64,000 nucleotides of DNA from Bacteroides sp. CAG:1060_57_27 (GTDB lineage Bacteria > Bacteroidota > Bacteroidia > Bacteroidales > UBA932), in the NCBI GenBank assembly GCA_001915575.1, contig MNQT01000013.1, forward strand, positions 1 through 64,000, given 5' to 3'. Positions 42,743 through 52,500 of this stretch are shown here, one piece after another; the stretch's first letter is position 1; each line of letters opens with the position of its first letter. The notes under the pieces are model-generated. The model made no database searches. It was not told the DNA's origin and worked only from the letters and a program-made list of their open reading frames with translations. A program made the translations under genes and the position numbers.

Positions 42743-44601
42743 AATACGGACTGCTCGAAAAGATAGATTCGCCGAAAGACCTGAAAGAACTGGACATGGC
42801 CCAGCTCAGGCAGCTCTGTGACGAGATACGCGCCTATATAGTGGAATGCTGCTCGACCAATCCGGGGCACCTCGCATCGAGCCTGGGTGCCGTCGAACTG
42901 ATCGTGGGAGTGCATTATGTGTTCGACACGCCGCAGGACAAGTTCGTGTTCGACGTGGGCCACCAGGCCTATGCGCACAAGATCATCACCGGACGCAGGG
43001 AGGCTTTCCGCAGCCTCAGGACAGAGGGCGGCATCAGCGGCTTCCCCAACCGCGACGAGAGCGAGTACGACTGCTTCGGCGTAGGCCACTCCTCGACTTC
43101 AATCTCCGCGGCCCTGGGCTTTGCGGAGGCCGCGAGACTGCAGGGGCTGCACCGCAAGGTCATAACCCTTATCGGAGACGGCGCGATGACCGGAGGACTG
43201 GCGTTCGAGGGGCTGAACAATGCCGGAGCCGGCAGGGCCGACATGCTCATACTGCTGAACGACAACAACCAGTCCATAGAGAGCAACACCGGCGCGATGC
43301 ACGAATACCTGCTCAACATCACGACGAGCAATTCCTACAACCGGCTCAAGGACAGGATATGGCACCTGCTCGGAGACGGGCGCTTCAGGGACTTCATCCA
43401 GCGCTGGGTGCGCAGCCTCAAGTCGTGGTTCGTGAAAAGTACCGGAGGGGATGTATTCGAGTCGCTCGGCATCAGATACTTCGGTCCGATAGACGGCAAC
43501 GACATAGCCGAAGTGGTAAAAGCGCTGCGCAAGCTCAAGGACATGGACGGGCCCCGCATACTGCACTGCATGACGGTAAAGGGGAAGGGCTACGGACCGG
43601 CCGAGAAAGATCCGGTCACCTGGCATGCCCCCGGCAGGTTCGTCCCCGAAACCGGACAGAGGATAGGCACCGAATACGACAGGGACCGCTATCAGGATGT
43701 CTTCGGCCAGGTGCTGCTGCAGCTCGCCGAAACGGATCCGAAAGTCGTCGGAATCACCCCTGCAATGGCCCAGGGCTGCGGAATGAACCTGCTCGCAGAA
43801 CGCAGGCCCGCACAGTTCTTCGATGTCGGGATCGAGGAGGAGCACGCCGTGACCTTCTCGGCCGGGCTCGCGGCAGGAGGCATGAAACCCTTCTGCAACA
43901 TATACTCCGCCTTCTCCCAGAGGGCGTACGACCAGATAATCCACGACGTGGCCCTGCAGAGGCTGCCGGTAGTGCTGTGCTTCGACAGGGCGGGGCTGGT
44001 CGGAGAAGACGGCGCCACGCACCAGGGAGCGTTCGACATCGCGGCATACCGCAGCATACCCGGAACCATAGTCAGCAGCCCCAAGGACGAGACGGAGCTC
44101 AAGCAGCTGATGTACACCGCCTACAGGCACGACAGCGGGCCCTTTATAATAAGGTATCCGCGCGGAATGGGACGCGGCACCGCATGGCAGGACGTCCCGT
44201 TCGCGGAGCTTCCCGTCGGCAAGGCCGAAACCCTGCTCGAAGGAGACACGGTAGCCGTCGTCAGCTGCGGTCCGGCAGCGTATGAAGCCCTGAGGGCGGC
44301 GGAGGACTACGCCGGAAAGGTGGGCGTGTACAACTTCCGCTTCGTCAAGCCGCTCGACTGCGAGGCCCTCGACGGCATCGCCGCGCGCTATGAAAGGATA
44401 GTCACGGTAGAGGACGGCACCCTGCTCGGCGGCCTGTACGGGGCCGTATGCGAATATGTACTCGCCCGCGGCTACGATATAAAGGTAGAGGGCATAGGCA
44501 TACCCGACCGCTTCATATCGCAGGCAAGACAGACCAAGCAACTGGCCGATTGCGGGATCGATTACGAAGGAATCAAAAAAAGTTTGTCAAAGTATTTGTA
44601 G
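42739..44601 (+). CDS. dxs: 1-deoxy-D-xylulose-5-phosphate synthase
   Basis: Thiamine-diphosphate enzyme that condenses pyruvate and glyceraldehyde 3-phosphate to DXP, the first step of the non-mevalonate isoprenoid pathway. 620 residues: NPGHLASSLG and DVGHQAYAHKI in the N-terminal domain, the ThDP motif GDGAMTGG (near 145) through NDN, the central domain with DVGIEEEHAVTFSAG, and the C-terminal transketolase domain. Complete. The -33 box of the tRNA-tuf promoter lies inside its last codons. Confidence 0.97.
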   Translation: MKYGLLEKIDSPKDLKELDMAQLRQLCDEIRAYIVECCSTNPGHLASSLGAVELIVGVHYVFDTPQDKFVFDVGHQAYAHKIITGRREAFRSLRTEGGISGFPNRDESEYDCFGVGHSSTSISAALGFAEAARLQGLHRKVITLIGDGAMTGGLAFEGLNNAGAGRADMLILLNDNNQSIESNTGAMHEYLLNITTSNSYNRLKDRIWHLLGDGRFRDFIQRWVRSLKSWFVKSTGGDVFESLGIRYFGPIDGNDIAEVVKALRKLKDMDGPRILHCMTVKGKGYGPAEKDPVTWHAPGRFVPETGQRIGTEYDRDRYQDVFGQVLLQLAETDPKVVGITPAMAQGCGMNLLAERRPAQFFDVGIEEEHAVTFSAGLAAGGMKPFCNIYSAFSQRAYDQIIHDVALQRLPVVLCFDRAGLVGEDGATHQGAFDIAAYRSIPGTIVSSPKDETELKQLMYTAYRHDSGPFIIRYPRGMGRGTAWQDVPFAELPVGKAETLLEGDTVAVVSCGPAAYEALRAAEDYAGKVGVYNFRFVKPLDCEALDGIAARYERIVTVEDGTLLGGLYGAVCEYVLARGYDIKVEGIGIPDRFISQARQTKQLADCGIDYEGIKKSLSKYL

Positions 44602-44625
44602 AATAATAAAATGTTCCTATCTTTG
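44595..44625 (+). promoter_or_regulatory. Promoter of the tRNA-tuf operon
   Basis: TTTG (44595-44598), exactly 19 bases, TATCTTTG (44618-44625), followed by GCAATCCC. Spacer length, -7 box and the first transcribed bases match the three rRNA promoters. CCCT/AGGG pairing (44630-44643) follows. The leader then reads GGTCTTTGAAATA (44642-44654) before the first tRNA, a possible antitermination boxA by analogy only. Confidence 0.85.
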
Positions 44626-44660
44626 CAATCCCTTATGACAGGGTCTTTGAAATAACTACT

Positions 44661-44734
44661 GCCGATGTAGCTCAGTTGGCGAGAGCGCGTGATTTGTAAT
44701 CTCGAGGTCGTGGGTTCGACTCCCTCCATCGGCT
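44661..44734 (+). tRNA. tRNA-Thr (anticodon TGT)
   Basis: 74 bases fold as a cloverleaf: perfect 7-bp acceptor GCCGATG/CATCGGC with discriminator T, D stem GCTC/GAGC, loop TTTGTAA with anticodon TGT at 44695-44697, and T loop TTCGACT. CCA is not encoded. Both the anticodon stem (29-41) and the T stem (50-64) contain a U-U mismatch. It corresponds to thrU in the E. coli tufB operon. Confidence 0.93.
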
Positions 44735-44752
44735 CATCAGCGTAGGAAACAA

Positions 44753-44834
44753 GGGCAAGTACCAGAGTGGCCAAATGGGGCAGACTGTAAATCTGCTGGT
44801 TTTACCTTCGGTGGTTCGAATCCATCCTTGCCCA
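44753..44834 (+). tRNA. tRNA-Tyr (anticodon GTA)
   Basis: 82 bases with acceptor GGGCAAG/CTTGCCC, discriminator A, anticodon stem GCAGA/TCTGC, anticodon GTA at 44787-44789, and a long variable arm typical of bacterial tRNA-Tyr. CCA is not encoded. Second of four tRNAs before tuf. Confidence 0.96.
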
Positions 44835-44862
44835 CACAGTCGGAAGAATCGCTTCCGGAATA

Positions 44863-44934
44863 GCGGGGTTCGTATAATGGCTATTATGCCAGCCTTCCAA
44901 GCTGGAAATGGGAGTTCGATTCTCCTACCCCGCT
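44863..44934 (+). tRNA. tRNA-Gly (anticodon TCC)
   Basis: 72 bases, acceptor GCGGGGT/ACCCCGC with discriminator T, anticodon stem CCAGC/GCTGG, anticodon TCC at 44896-44898, T arm GGGAG/CTCCT with loop TTCGATT. Third of the four tRNAs, same position as glyT in E. coli. Confidence 0.96.
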
Positions 44935-44939
44935 CGAAT

Positions 44940-45011
<72 letters not shown>

Positions 45012-45016
45012 CCAAG

Positions 45017-45041
45017 GCCGGTTAGTTTAGCCGGCTTGTTT
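45017..45041 (+). terminator. Weak hairpin between the tRNA cluster and tuf
   Basis: GCCGG (45017-45021) pairs with CCGGC (45031-45035) around a 9-base loop, followed by TTGTTTTT. A 5-bp stem and interrupted T run suggest a partial terminator or a processing hairpin that tunes tuf expression relative to the tRNAs. Confidence 0.5.
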
Positions 45042-45068
45042 TTGCAACAACTTTTTATACGTAATATT

Positions 45069-46256
45069 ATGGCAAAAGAAGTTTTCAAAAGGACTAAACC
45101 CCATGTCAACATCGGTACAATTGGCCATGTTGACCACGGTAAGACCACCCTTACCGCTGCCATCACCAAGGTGCTGGCAGAGAAGGGTCTGAGCGAAGCC
45201 AAGTCTTTCGATCAGATCGACAACGCTCCCGAGGAGAAGGAGCGCGGTATCACCATCAACACTGCACACGTCGAGTATGAGACCGCCAATCGTCACTATG
45301 CGCATGTCGATTGCCCCGGCCACGCCGACTATGTGAAGAACATGGTTACCGGTGCCGCCCAGATGGACGGTGCGATCCTCGTGGTTGCCGCAACCGACGG
45401 CCCCATGCCCCAGACCAACGAGCACGTGCTTCTCGCAAAGCAGGTTAACGTGCCCAAGATGGTGGTATTCCTCAACAAGGTAGACCTCGTGGAGGATGAG
45501 GAGATGCTCGACCTCGTGGAAATGGAGGTTCGCGAGCTCCTCAACAAGTATGACTTCGACGGAGACAACGCCCCCATCATCCGCGGTTCTGCCCTCGGCG
45601 CCCTCAACGGAGAGCCCAAGTGGGAAGAGAAGGTTATGGAACTCATGGACGCTGTCGACAACTATATTCCCCTCCCCGTGCGCGAGAACGAGAAGCCTTT
45701 CCTCATGCCTATCGAGGACATCTTCTCAATCACCGGACGCGGTACCGTAGTTACCGGACGTATTGAGACCGGAACCATCCACGTCAACGACCCTGCCGAG
45801 ATCGTAGGCTTCAGCGACAAGCCCAAGCAGACTGTAGTCACCGGCGTCGAGATGTTCCGCAAGCTCCTCGACCAGGGAGAGGCCGGAGACAACGTAGGTC
45901 TCCTCCTCCGCGGTATCGACAAGAAGGAGGTAAGGCGTGGCGAGGTTATCGCAAAGCCCGGCACTATCACTCCCCACAAGCACTTCCTCGGACAGATCTA
46001 TGTCCTGAAGAAGGAGGAGGGCGGCCGTCACACTCCTTTCCACAACCACTACCGTCCCCAGTTCTTCATCCGTACGCTCGACGTTACCGGAGAGATCACT
46101 CTCCCTGCAGGCGTAGAGATGGTTATGCCCGGTGACAACGTGGAGATCGACGTTATGCTCATCACTCCTGTCGCACTCAACGAGAACCTCCGTTTCGCTA
46201 TCCGTGAAGGCGGTCGTACCGTAGGTGCAGGCCAGGTTACCAAGATTCTTGACTAA
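45069..46256 (+). CDS. tuf: Elongation factor Tu
   Basis: GTPase that delivers aminoacyl-tRNA to the ribosome. 395 residues: G1 GHVDHGKT (19-26), effector region with [27 protein letters not shown], and C-terminal beta domains. ATG 45069 gives the universal [12 protein letters not shown]. The longer in-frame start 11 codons upstream is not used. It lies downstream of four tRNAs and upstream of tRNA-Trp. Codon use is strongly biased toward ATC and CGT/CGC, unlike most neighbouring genes. Confidence 0.99.
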   Translation: MAKEVFKRTKPHVNIGTIGHVDHGKTTLTAAITKVLAEKGLSEAKSFDQIDNAPEEKERGITINTAHVEYETANRHYAHVDCPGHADYVKNMVTGAAQMDGAILVVAATDGPMPQTNEHVLLAKQVNVPKMVVFLNKVDLVEDEEMLDLVEMEVRELLNKYDFDGDNAPIIRGSALGALNGEPKWEEKVMELMDAVDNYIPLPVRENEKPFLMPIEDIFSITGRGTVVTGRIETGTIHVNDPAEIVGFSDKPKQTVVTGVEMFRKLLDQGEAGDNVGLLLRGIDKKEVRRGEVIAKPGTITPHKHFLGQIYVLKKEEGGRHTPFHNHYRPQFFIRTLDVTGEITLPAGVEMVMPGDNVEIDVMLITPVALNENLRFAIREGGRTVGAGQVTKILD

Positions 46257-46272
46257 TCATCAGGTCCATTAT

Positions 46273-46306
46273 ATGGCGGATGCCCGGATTGCGTGACATC
46301 CGCCAT
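46273..46306 (+). terminator. Perfect 10-bp hairpin between tuf and tRNA-Trp
   Basis: ATGGCGGATG (46273-46282) pairs perfectly with CATCCGCCAT (46297-46306) around a 14-base loop. No T run follows, and tRNA-Trp begins 4 bases later. It could end part of the tuf transcripts or guide RNase cleavage that frees the tRNA. Confidence 0.6.
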
Positions 46307-46310
46307 TAAT

Positions 46311-46381
46311 AGGGGAATAGAACAAGGGTAGTTCAGCGGTCTCCAAAACCGTAGATGTGGGTTCGAATCCTGCTTCCCCTG
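46311..46381 (+). tRNA. tRNA-Trp (anticodon CCA)
   Basis: 71 bases, acceptor AGGGGAA/TTCCCCT with discriminator G, anticodon loop CTCCAAA with CCA at 46343-46345, anticodon stem GCGGT/ACCGT, T loop TTCGAAT. CCA is not encoded. It lies inside the tuf-secE interval. Confidence 0.96.
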
Positions 46382-46468
46382 CAAAATATCAAAGGTTACG
46401 ATTTGGTAATTGTTTAACAGGTACCGCAACCCAGTGCTTCCAACCTGCGGCATCCATTAAATGTAAAG

Positions 46469-46657
46469 ATGAGAAGGTTTATCAATTACTGCAAAGAGTC
46501 TTTCGTCGAGCTGACTCAGAAGACAACCTGGTCCTCCTGGCCGAAGCTGCAAAGCTCCGCCCTTCTGGTCATTGTCTCCACTGTAATTCTGGCAGCTCTG
46601 CTTTGGGTTGTAGACTACGCTTTCCAGACTCTGATGTCAGGGATTTACACACTGTAG
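46469..46657 (+). CDS. secE: Protein translocase subunit SecE
   Basis: Small essential subunit of the SecYEG channel. 62 residues, single-helix type common outside the Gammaproteobacteria: amphipathic N-terminal helix (about 1-28; FINYCKESFVELTQKTTWSSW, key residues shown only in part) and one transmembrane helix (about 31-55). It lies 87 bases after tRNA-Trp and 18 before nusG, the conserved secE-nusG arrangement. Confidence 0.93.
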   Translation: MRRFINYCKESFVELTQKTTWSSWPKLQSSALLVIVSTVILAALLWVVDYAFQTLMSGIYTL

Positions 46658-46675
46658 TTCAAGTTTTCAGGTCCT

Positions 46676-47242
46676 ATGGGCGAAATGAAATGGTACGTCC
46701 TGCGTACTGCGGGAAGCAAGGAAAAGAGAGCCAAGGAGTATCTCGAGAAAGAAATTGAGAGAAGCGGCCTTCAGGATGAGGTTGCCCAGGTGCTCGTTCC
46801 TGTCAAGAAGGAGATCGTAACGAAGAACGGCAAGAGGAAGGCTGTAGACAAGCTTCTCTTCCCCGGTTACGTGCTCATCCAGGCAGAGTTGAGCGGCAAG
46901 CTGGAGAACATCATCCGCAACCTCGTCCCTGGCATGTCCGGATTCCTTACTGAAAAGAAAAGTTCCAACGGCGCCCAGATCGAGAGAGTCCCCGTACCCC
47001 TTCGCGACGAAGAAGTGCAGAGGATACTCGGCAATCAGGACGAGAACGCGGACAAGGCGGCGGAGACCCTGGTCAACTACACGTTAGGCGACTCCGTGCG
47101 CATTACCGACGGTCCCTTCAGCGGGTTCAGCGGTACGGTGGACGAAATCATCGAAGACAGAAGCAAGATCAAGGTGATAGTCGAGATCTTCGGCAGGAAG
47201 ACTCAGGTAGAACTCAGCTTTACACAAGTAACAAAAGCTTAA
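46676..47242 (+). CDS. nusG: Transcription termination/antitermination factor NusG
   Basis: Binds RNA polymerase, suppresses pausing and links it to Rho or the ribosome. 188 residues: an NGN domain starting MKWYVLRTAGSKEKRAKEYL, with LLFPGYVLIQ, and a C-terminal KOW domain containing GDSVRITDGPFSGFSGTVDEI. It could also serve antitermination of the rRNA and tRNA operons in this window. 9 bases precede rplK. Confidence 0.97.
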   Translation: MGEMKWYVLRTAGSKEKRAKEYLEKEIERSGLQDEVAQVLVPVKKEIVTKNGKRKAVDKLLFPGYVLIQAELSGKLENIIRNLVPGMSGFLTEKKSSNGAQIERVPVPLRDEEVQRILGNQDENADKAAETLVNYTLGDSVRITDGPFSGFSGTVDEIIEDRSKIKVIVEIFGRKTQVELSFTQVTKA

Positions 47243-47251
47243 AATTCAATT

Positions 47252-47695
47252 ATGGCAAAAGAAGTTACCGGATTCATCAAGCTCCAGATCAAAGGCGGAG
47301 CAGCAAATCCTGCACCTCCGGTAGGACCGGCGCTCGGTTCCAAGGGCTTGAACATTATGGACTTCTGCAAGGCTTTCAATGCAGCCACGCAGGCTCAGGC
47401 AGGCAAGGTTCTGCCCGTTGTCATAACGGTCTATAACGACAAGTCGTTCACTTTCGAGGTAAAGCAGCCCCCCGTTGCGGTATCGATCAAGGAAGCCGCC
47501 AAGGTAGCCAAGGGTTCAGGCGAGCCCAACCGCAAGAAGGTTGCAAGCCTCACATGGGATCAGGTCAGGACCATAGCCGAAGGCAAGATGCCCGACCTCA
47601 ACTGCTTCACCCTCGCCGCAGCAATGCGCATGGTGGCAGGAACTGCAAGAAGCATGGGTATCACCGTTACCGGTGAATTTCCCGAGAACCTTTAA
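47252..47695 (+). CDS. rplK: 50S ribosomal protein L11
   Basis: Part of the GTPase-associated centre on 23S rRNA, bound by elongation factors and by RelA. 147 residues beginning [25 protein letters not shown] (first part shown only as family signature residues: [20 protein letters not shown]). The C-terminal RNA-binding domain ends with [11 protein letters not shown]. First ribosomal gene of rplKAJL. Confidence 0.98.
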   Translation: MAKEVTGFIKLQIKGGAANPAPPVGPALGSKGLNIMDFCKAFNAATQAQAGKVLPVVITVYNDKSFTFEVKQPPVAVSIKEAAKVAKGSGEPNRKKVASLTWDQVRTIAEGKMPDLNCFTLAAAMRMVAGTARSMGITVTGEFPENL

Positions 47696-47709
47696 TCGAC
47701 ACGCATATT

Positions 47710-48414
47710 ATGAGTAAATTGACAAAGAATCAGAAGGCAGTTGCGCAGAAGTTCGACTCTCACAAGCTGTATCCGCTCGCCGATGCGTGCCAGGTCGTAA
47801 AGGATGTGACATATACCAAGTTCGATGCGACCGTAGAGATCTCAGCCAACCTCGGAGTCGATCCCCGCAAGGCCAACCAGATGATCCGCGGCGTCGTCAC
47901 CCTTCCCCACGGAACGGGCAAGGCCGTAAGGGTACTGGTACTCTGCACTCCCGACAAGGAGAACGAGGCCAAGGAGGCCGGAGCCGACTATGTCGGACTC
48001 GACGAGTACCTCGAGAAGATCAAGGGCGGCTGGACCGATGTGGACGTAGTCATCTGCACCCCTTCGGTAATGGCCAAGGTCGGCGCACTCGGAAAGATCC
48101 TCGGTCCCCGCGGACTTATGCCTAACCCCAAGACAGGCACCGTAACCATGGAGGTCGGAGCCGCCGTAAAGGCTTCAAAGAGCGGCAAGATCGATTTCAA
48201 GGTCGACAAGACCGGTATCGTACACGCCGCAATCGGAAAAGTATCATTCTCAGCCCAGCAGATCTGCGAGAACGCAGCTGAAGTGCTCAATGCTATAGCA
48301 AAGCTCAAGCCGCAGTCCCTCAAGGGAACCTACATGAAGAGCGCGGCTATATGCTCTACCATGAGCCCGGGCGTAAAGATAGATCTCAAGGCATTCCTCA
48401 ACGGTGCTGAGTAA
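47710..48414 (+). CDS. rplA: 50S ribosomal protein L1
   Basis: L1 stalk protein that helps release deacylated tRNA. In many bacteria it also represses its own mRNA by binding the rplK leader. 234 residues with the L1 signature [16 protein letters not shown] and the domain II region [10 protein letters not shown]. Normal length. It is 15 bases after rplK and 12 before rplJ. Confidence 0.98.
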   Translation: MSKLTKNQKAVAQKFDSHKLYPLADACQVVKDVTYTKFDATVEISANLGVDPRKANQMIRGVVTLPHGTGKAVRVLVLCTPDKENEAKEAGADYVGLDEYLEKIKGGWTDVDVVICTPSVMAKVGALGKILGPRGLMPNPKTGTVTMEVGAAVKASKSGKIDFKVDKTGIVHAAIGKVSFSAQQICENAAEVLNAIAKLKPQSLKGTYMKSAAICSTMSPGVKIDLKAFLNGAE

Positions 48415-48426
48415 AAATTCAATATT

Positions 48427-49032
48427 ATGAAGAAAGAACTTAAAGGTCAGATTATTGAAAGCATCTCAGCCCAGTTGAAGCAGTATCCCAACTTCTACAT
48501 CACGGATATTGCGGGACTGAATGCCGGACAGACGAGCAAACTCCGTCGCGAGTGCTTCAACCAGGGCGTAGTCCTCACGGTAGTGAAGAACACCCTGTTC
48601 GCACATGTCCTCAAGGGACTCGAGAACGAGGAAATCAAGCCCCTCCTCGACACCCTCGTAGGAAACACGGCCATAATGTATACCGAGACCACGGCTCCCG
48701 CAGCTCCTGCGAAACTCATCCAGAAGCTCCAGAAGGAAGGCTTCGCCAAGCCTGTGGTCAAGGGCGCTTATGTCCAGGATTGCGTATTCATGGGTGAAGG
48801 CGCGCTTGCACAGCTTGCCGCAATCAAGACCAGGGAAGAGCTCATCGGCGACATCATCGGTCTGCTCCAGAGCCCCATGCGCAATATCGTATCAGCTCTC
48901 GAGAACGCTGCAGAGGGAAAGGCGGACGACGACAAGATCGGCTCTGCCAAGGCTCCCGAGGCAGCCGCAGCCGAGACACCTGCTGCCGAGGCAGCTGCCG
49001 CTCCCGCAGCGGAAGAGCCTGCCGCAGAATAG
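48427..49032 (+). CDS. rplJ: 50S ribosomal protein L10 with Ala/Glu-rich C-terminal tail
   Basis: Anchors L7/L12 dimers on the ribosome. 201 residues, about 25-30 longer than common L10 proteins. The N-terminal rRNA-binding domain includes YITDIAGLNAGQTSKLRRECF and KNTLFAHVL. The helix that binds L12 is around 140-165 (SPMRNIVSALENAA). The added tail (about 172-201) is low-complexity Ala, Glu and Pro. It lies directly before rplL. Confidence 0.95.
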   Translation: MKKELKGQIIESISAQLKQYPNFYITDIAGLNAGQTSKLRRECFNQGVVLTVVKNTLFAHVLKGLENEEIKPLLDTLVGNTAIMYTETTAPAAPAKLIQKLQKEGFAKPVVKGAYVQDCVFMGEGALAQLAAIKTREELIGDIIGLLQSPMRNIVSALENAAEGKADDDKIGSAKAPEAAAAETPAAEAAAAPAAEEPAAE

Positions 49033-49079
49033 GCTGCGTACAACAAGTTTATATTAACAAATTAAAATAAATTAAAATT

Positions 49080-49454
49080 ATGGCAGATATTAAAGCCCTC
49101 GCAGAAGAGTTGGTAAACCTTTCTGTGAAAGATGTTCAGGAACTTGCAAAGGTTCTCAAGGAAGAGTACGGTATTGAGCCCGCAGCAGCAGCTGTAGTCG
49201 TATCGGCTGACGCAGGCGCAGGCGCAGCAGCCCCCGCAGAGCAGACTGAGTTCGACGTTATCCTCAAGTCAGCAGGCCAGGGCAAGCTCAATGTCATCAA
49301 GGTTGTGAAGAGCGAGCTCGGACTCGGTCTCAAGGAGGCCAAGGATCTCGTGGACGGCGCTCCTGCAACACTGAAAGAGAAAATCTCCAAGGCAGATGCC
49401 GAGGCACTCAAGGCTGCACTTGAGGAGGCCGGCGCAGAGGTTGAGATTAAATAA
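49080..49454 (+). CDS. rplL: 50S ribosomal protein L7/L12
   Basis: Stalk protein that recruits translation GTPases. 124 residues: an N-terminal dimerisation domain, Ala-rich hinge (about 37-55) and C-terminal factor-binding domain with [22 protein letters not shown]. 47 bases after rplJ. It is followed by a strong intrinsic terminator before rpoB. Confidence 0.98.
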   Translation: MADIKALAEELVNLSVKDVQELAKVLKEEYGIEPAAAAVVVSADAGAGAAAPAEQTEFDVILKSAGQGKLNVIKVVKSELGLGLKEAKDLVDGAPATLKEKISKADAEALKAALEEAGAEVEIK

Positions 49455-49484
49455 CAATGCCTCTCCCTGCTTCAAGGGACAAAC

Positions 49485-49523
49485 AGGTTTAGAGCCGGGG
49501 TCAACAGGCTCTAAACCTTTTTT
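49485..49523 (+). terminator. Strong intrinsic terminator/attenuator between rplL and rpoB
   Basis: A perfect 12-bp stem (AGGTTTAGAGCC 49485-49496 with GGCTCTAAACCT 49507-49518, 10-base loop) is followed by an uninterrupted T6 run (49518-49523). It is the best-formed terminator in the window. It lies 30 bases after rplL and 37 before rpoB. Some polymerases must pass it, or rpoBC needs its own promoter, which I cannot identify in the short remaining gap. Confidence 0.9.
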
Positions 49524-49560
49524 CCGTATTTAAGTTTTTCTCTATTTTCCAAGGCAGAAT

Positions 49561-52500
49561 ATGTCAAACAAGACCATAAACAAGCGTATTAACTTTGCAA
49601 CATCCAAAATTCTGGAATACCCGGATCTCCTGGAGGTGCAGCTGAAGTCGTTCAAGGACTTCTTCCAGCTGGAGACCACTCCGGAGAACAGGAAGAATGA
49701 AGGACTGTATCAGGTCTTCCAGGAAATCTTCCCCATCGAGGATACGAGAAACAGCTACAAACTCGAGTTTATCGACTATTTCATCGATCCCCCGCAGTAC
49801 TCGATTGAGGAATGTCTTGACAGAGGCCTCACCTACAACGTACCTCTGAAGGCAAAGCTCCGCCTTTCCTGCACGGATTCAGAGCACGAAGGATTCGAAA
49901 CCAGGGTCCAGGACGTGTACCTGGGCAACATCCCTTACATGACGCCTGCCGGCACCTTCGTGATCAACGGCTCGGAACGCATCATAGTCTCCCAGCTGCA
50001 CAGGTCTCCCGGCGTGTTCTTCGACCAGAGCATGCACGCCAACGGAACCAAGCTCTATTCAGCCAGGATCATCCCGTTCAAGGGTTCATGGATCGAGTTT
50101 GCGACGGACATCAACAACGTGATGTACGCTTACATCGACCGTAAGAAAAAGCTGCCCGTAACGACCCTGCTCAGAGCAATCGGATACAATTCCGACAAGG
50201 ACATCATAGACATCTTCGACCTTGCGGACGAGGTTCCCGTCACAAGGGACGGGCTCGACGCCAACAAGGGCCGCAAGCTCGCGAACAACGTGCTCCGCAC
50301 CAAGTTCGAAGACTTCATAGACGAAGACACCGGAGAGGTCACCCCGGTGGAACGCATCGAGATCCTTGTCAAGAGAGGAGAGATCCTTGACGACAAGAAC
50401 ATCGACATCATACTCCAGTCCGACGAAAAGACTATCCTTCTCCAGAAGGACGAGGCGAACTCCAAGGAGTACGCCATAATCTTCAACACCCTGCAGAAGG
50501 ATCCTACCAATACGGAAATCGAAGCCGTCAACTACATCTACAAGCAGCTGCGCAACTCGGAACCGCCCGACGAGAGCACCGCAAGGGATGTAATCGACAA
50601 GCTCTTCTTCTCCGAAAAGAGATACGACCTCGGCAACGTGGGCCGCTACCGTCTGAACAAGAAGCTCAACCTTTCGATCGACCCTCAGACGAGAGTGCTC
50701 ACCAACACCGACATCATAGAAATCATCAAGTACCTGATCGAGCTCATCAACTCCAAGGCGACGGTCGACGACATCGACCACCTCGCGAACCGCCGCGTAC
50801 GCACCGTTGGCGAGCAGCTCGCCAACCAGTTCAGCGTAGGTCTGAGCCGCATGGCCCGCACTATCAGGGAGAGGATGAACGTGCGCGACAGCGAGCAGTT
50901 CAACCCCATAGACCTGATCAACGCGAAGACGCTCGCATCGGTAATCAACTCATTCTTCGGCACGAGCCAGCTTTCGCAGTTCATGGACCAGACCAACCCT
51001 CTGGCCGAAATCACGCACAAGAGGCGCCTTTCCGCCCTCGGTCCCGGAGGACTGAGCAGGGAGAGGGCCGGATTCGAGGTGCGTGACGTGCACTACACCC
51101 ACTACGGAAGGCTCTGCCCTATCGAGTCGCCCGAAGGACCCAACATCGGTCTGATTTCGTCGCTGTGCGTATATGCGCGTATCGACGACCTCGGATTCAT
51201 CGAGACTCCCTACCGCGACGTCAAGGACGGCAAGGTCGACCTGAGCCCCGAAGGCTGCCACTACATGAGCGCCGAGGAGGAGGAAGACAAGCTCGTGTCT
51301 CTGGCCAACATCAGAATGGACGACGAGGGCAACATACTCGAAGACCGCATACAGTGCCGCCTCGAGGCCGACTTCCCCGTCGTGACCAAGGAGCAGGTGG
51401 ACTACATGGATGTCGCCCCGAACCAGATGGCGTCCGTGGCAGCGTCCCTGATCCCCTTCCTCGAGCACGACGACGCACACCGCGCGCTCATGGGAGCGAA
51501 CATGATGCGCCAGGCCGTTCCCCTGCTCCAGCCCGAATCCCCTATCGTGGGCACCGGACTCGAGGAGAGGGCCTGCGTAGACTCGCGCACCCAGGTGGTG
51601 GCCGAGCGTAACGGCGAAGTCACCTATGTAGACGCCAACGAGATACGCGTGATATACGAGCGCAGCGAAGACGAGACCTTCGTAAGCTTCTCGCCCGAGG
51701 AGACCACATACAAGCTCCCTATCTACCGCAGGACAAACCAGAGCACTACCATAACCCTCAAGCCTATCGTCAGGAAGGGCGACAAGGTCGTGAAGGGACA
51801 GGTGCTCACCGAAGGCTACGCGACCCAGAACGGAGAGCTCGCCCTCGGACGCAACCTCAAGGTGGCGTTCATGCCCTGGAAGGGTTACAACTACGAGGAT
51901 GCTATCGTGCTCTCGGAGGAAATGGTCAAGTGGGACGTGCTGACTTCAGTCCATGTGGACGAGTACCTCACCGAGGTGCGCGACACCAAGAGGGGCATGG
52001 AGGAGCTCACCTCTGACATACCCAACGTCAGCGAGGACGCGACCAAGAACCTCGGCGAAGACGGCATAGTACGCATCGGCGCGCACATCGAGCCGGGCGA
52101 CATAATGATAGGCAAGATTACGCCCAAGGGAGAGAGGGATCCGTCACCTGAGGAGAAGCTGCTCAAGGCGATCTTCGGTGACAAGGCCGGAGATGTCAAG
52201 GACGCCTCGCTCAAGGCCAACCCCTCGCTCAGCGGCACCGTAATCAAGACCGCCCTCTACACCAAGCTCGGAAAGGACGGCAAGAAGTCTTCGAGCAGGG
52301 CAGAGCAGAACACCCGCCTGAGCATGCGTCAGGCCGAGTTCGACCGCAAGGCCGAGAAGCTCTACTCGAACTTCATCCAGAAGCTCGCCGTGCTCACCAA
52401 GAACAAGAAGAGCGCCGGCATAACCGACCTCTACGGAGTCGAGATACTCGAGAAGGACAAGAAGATCACCTCCGAAGTCCTCAAGAGCATCGACTATACC

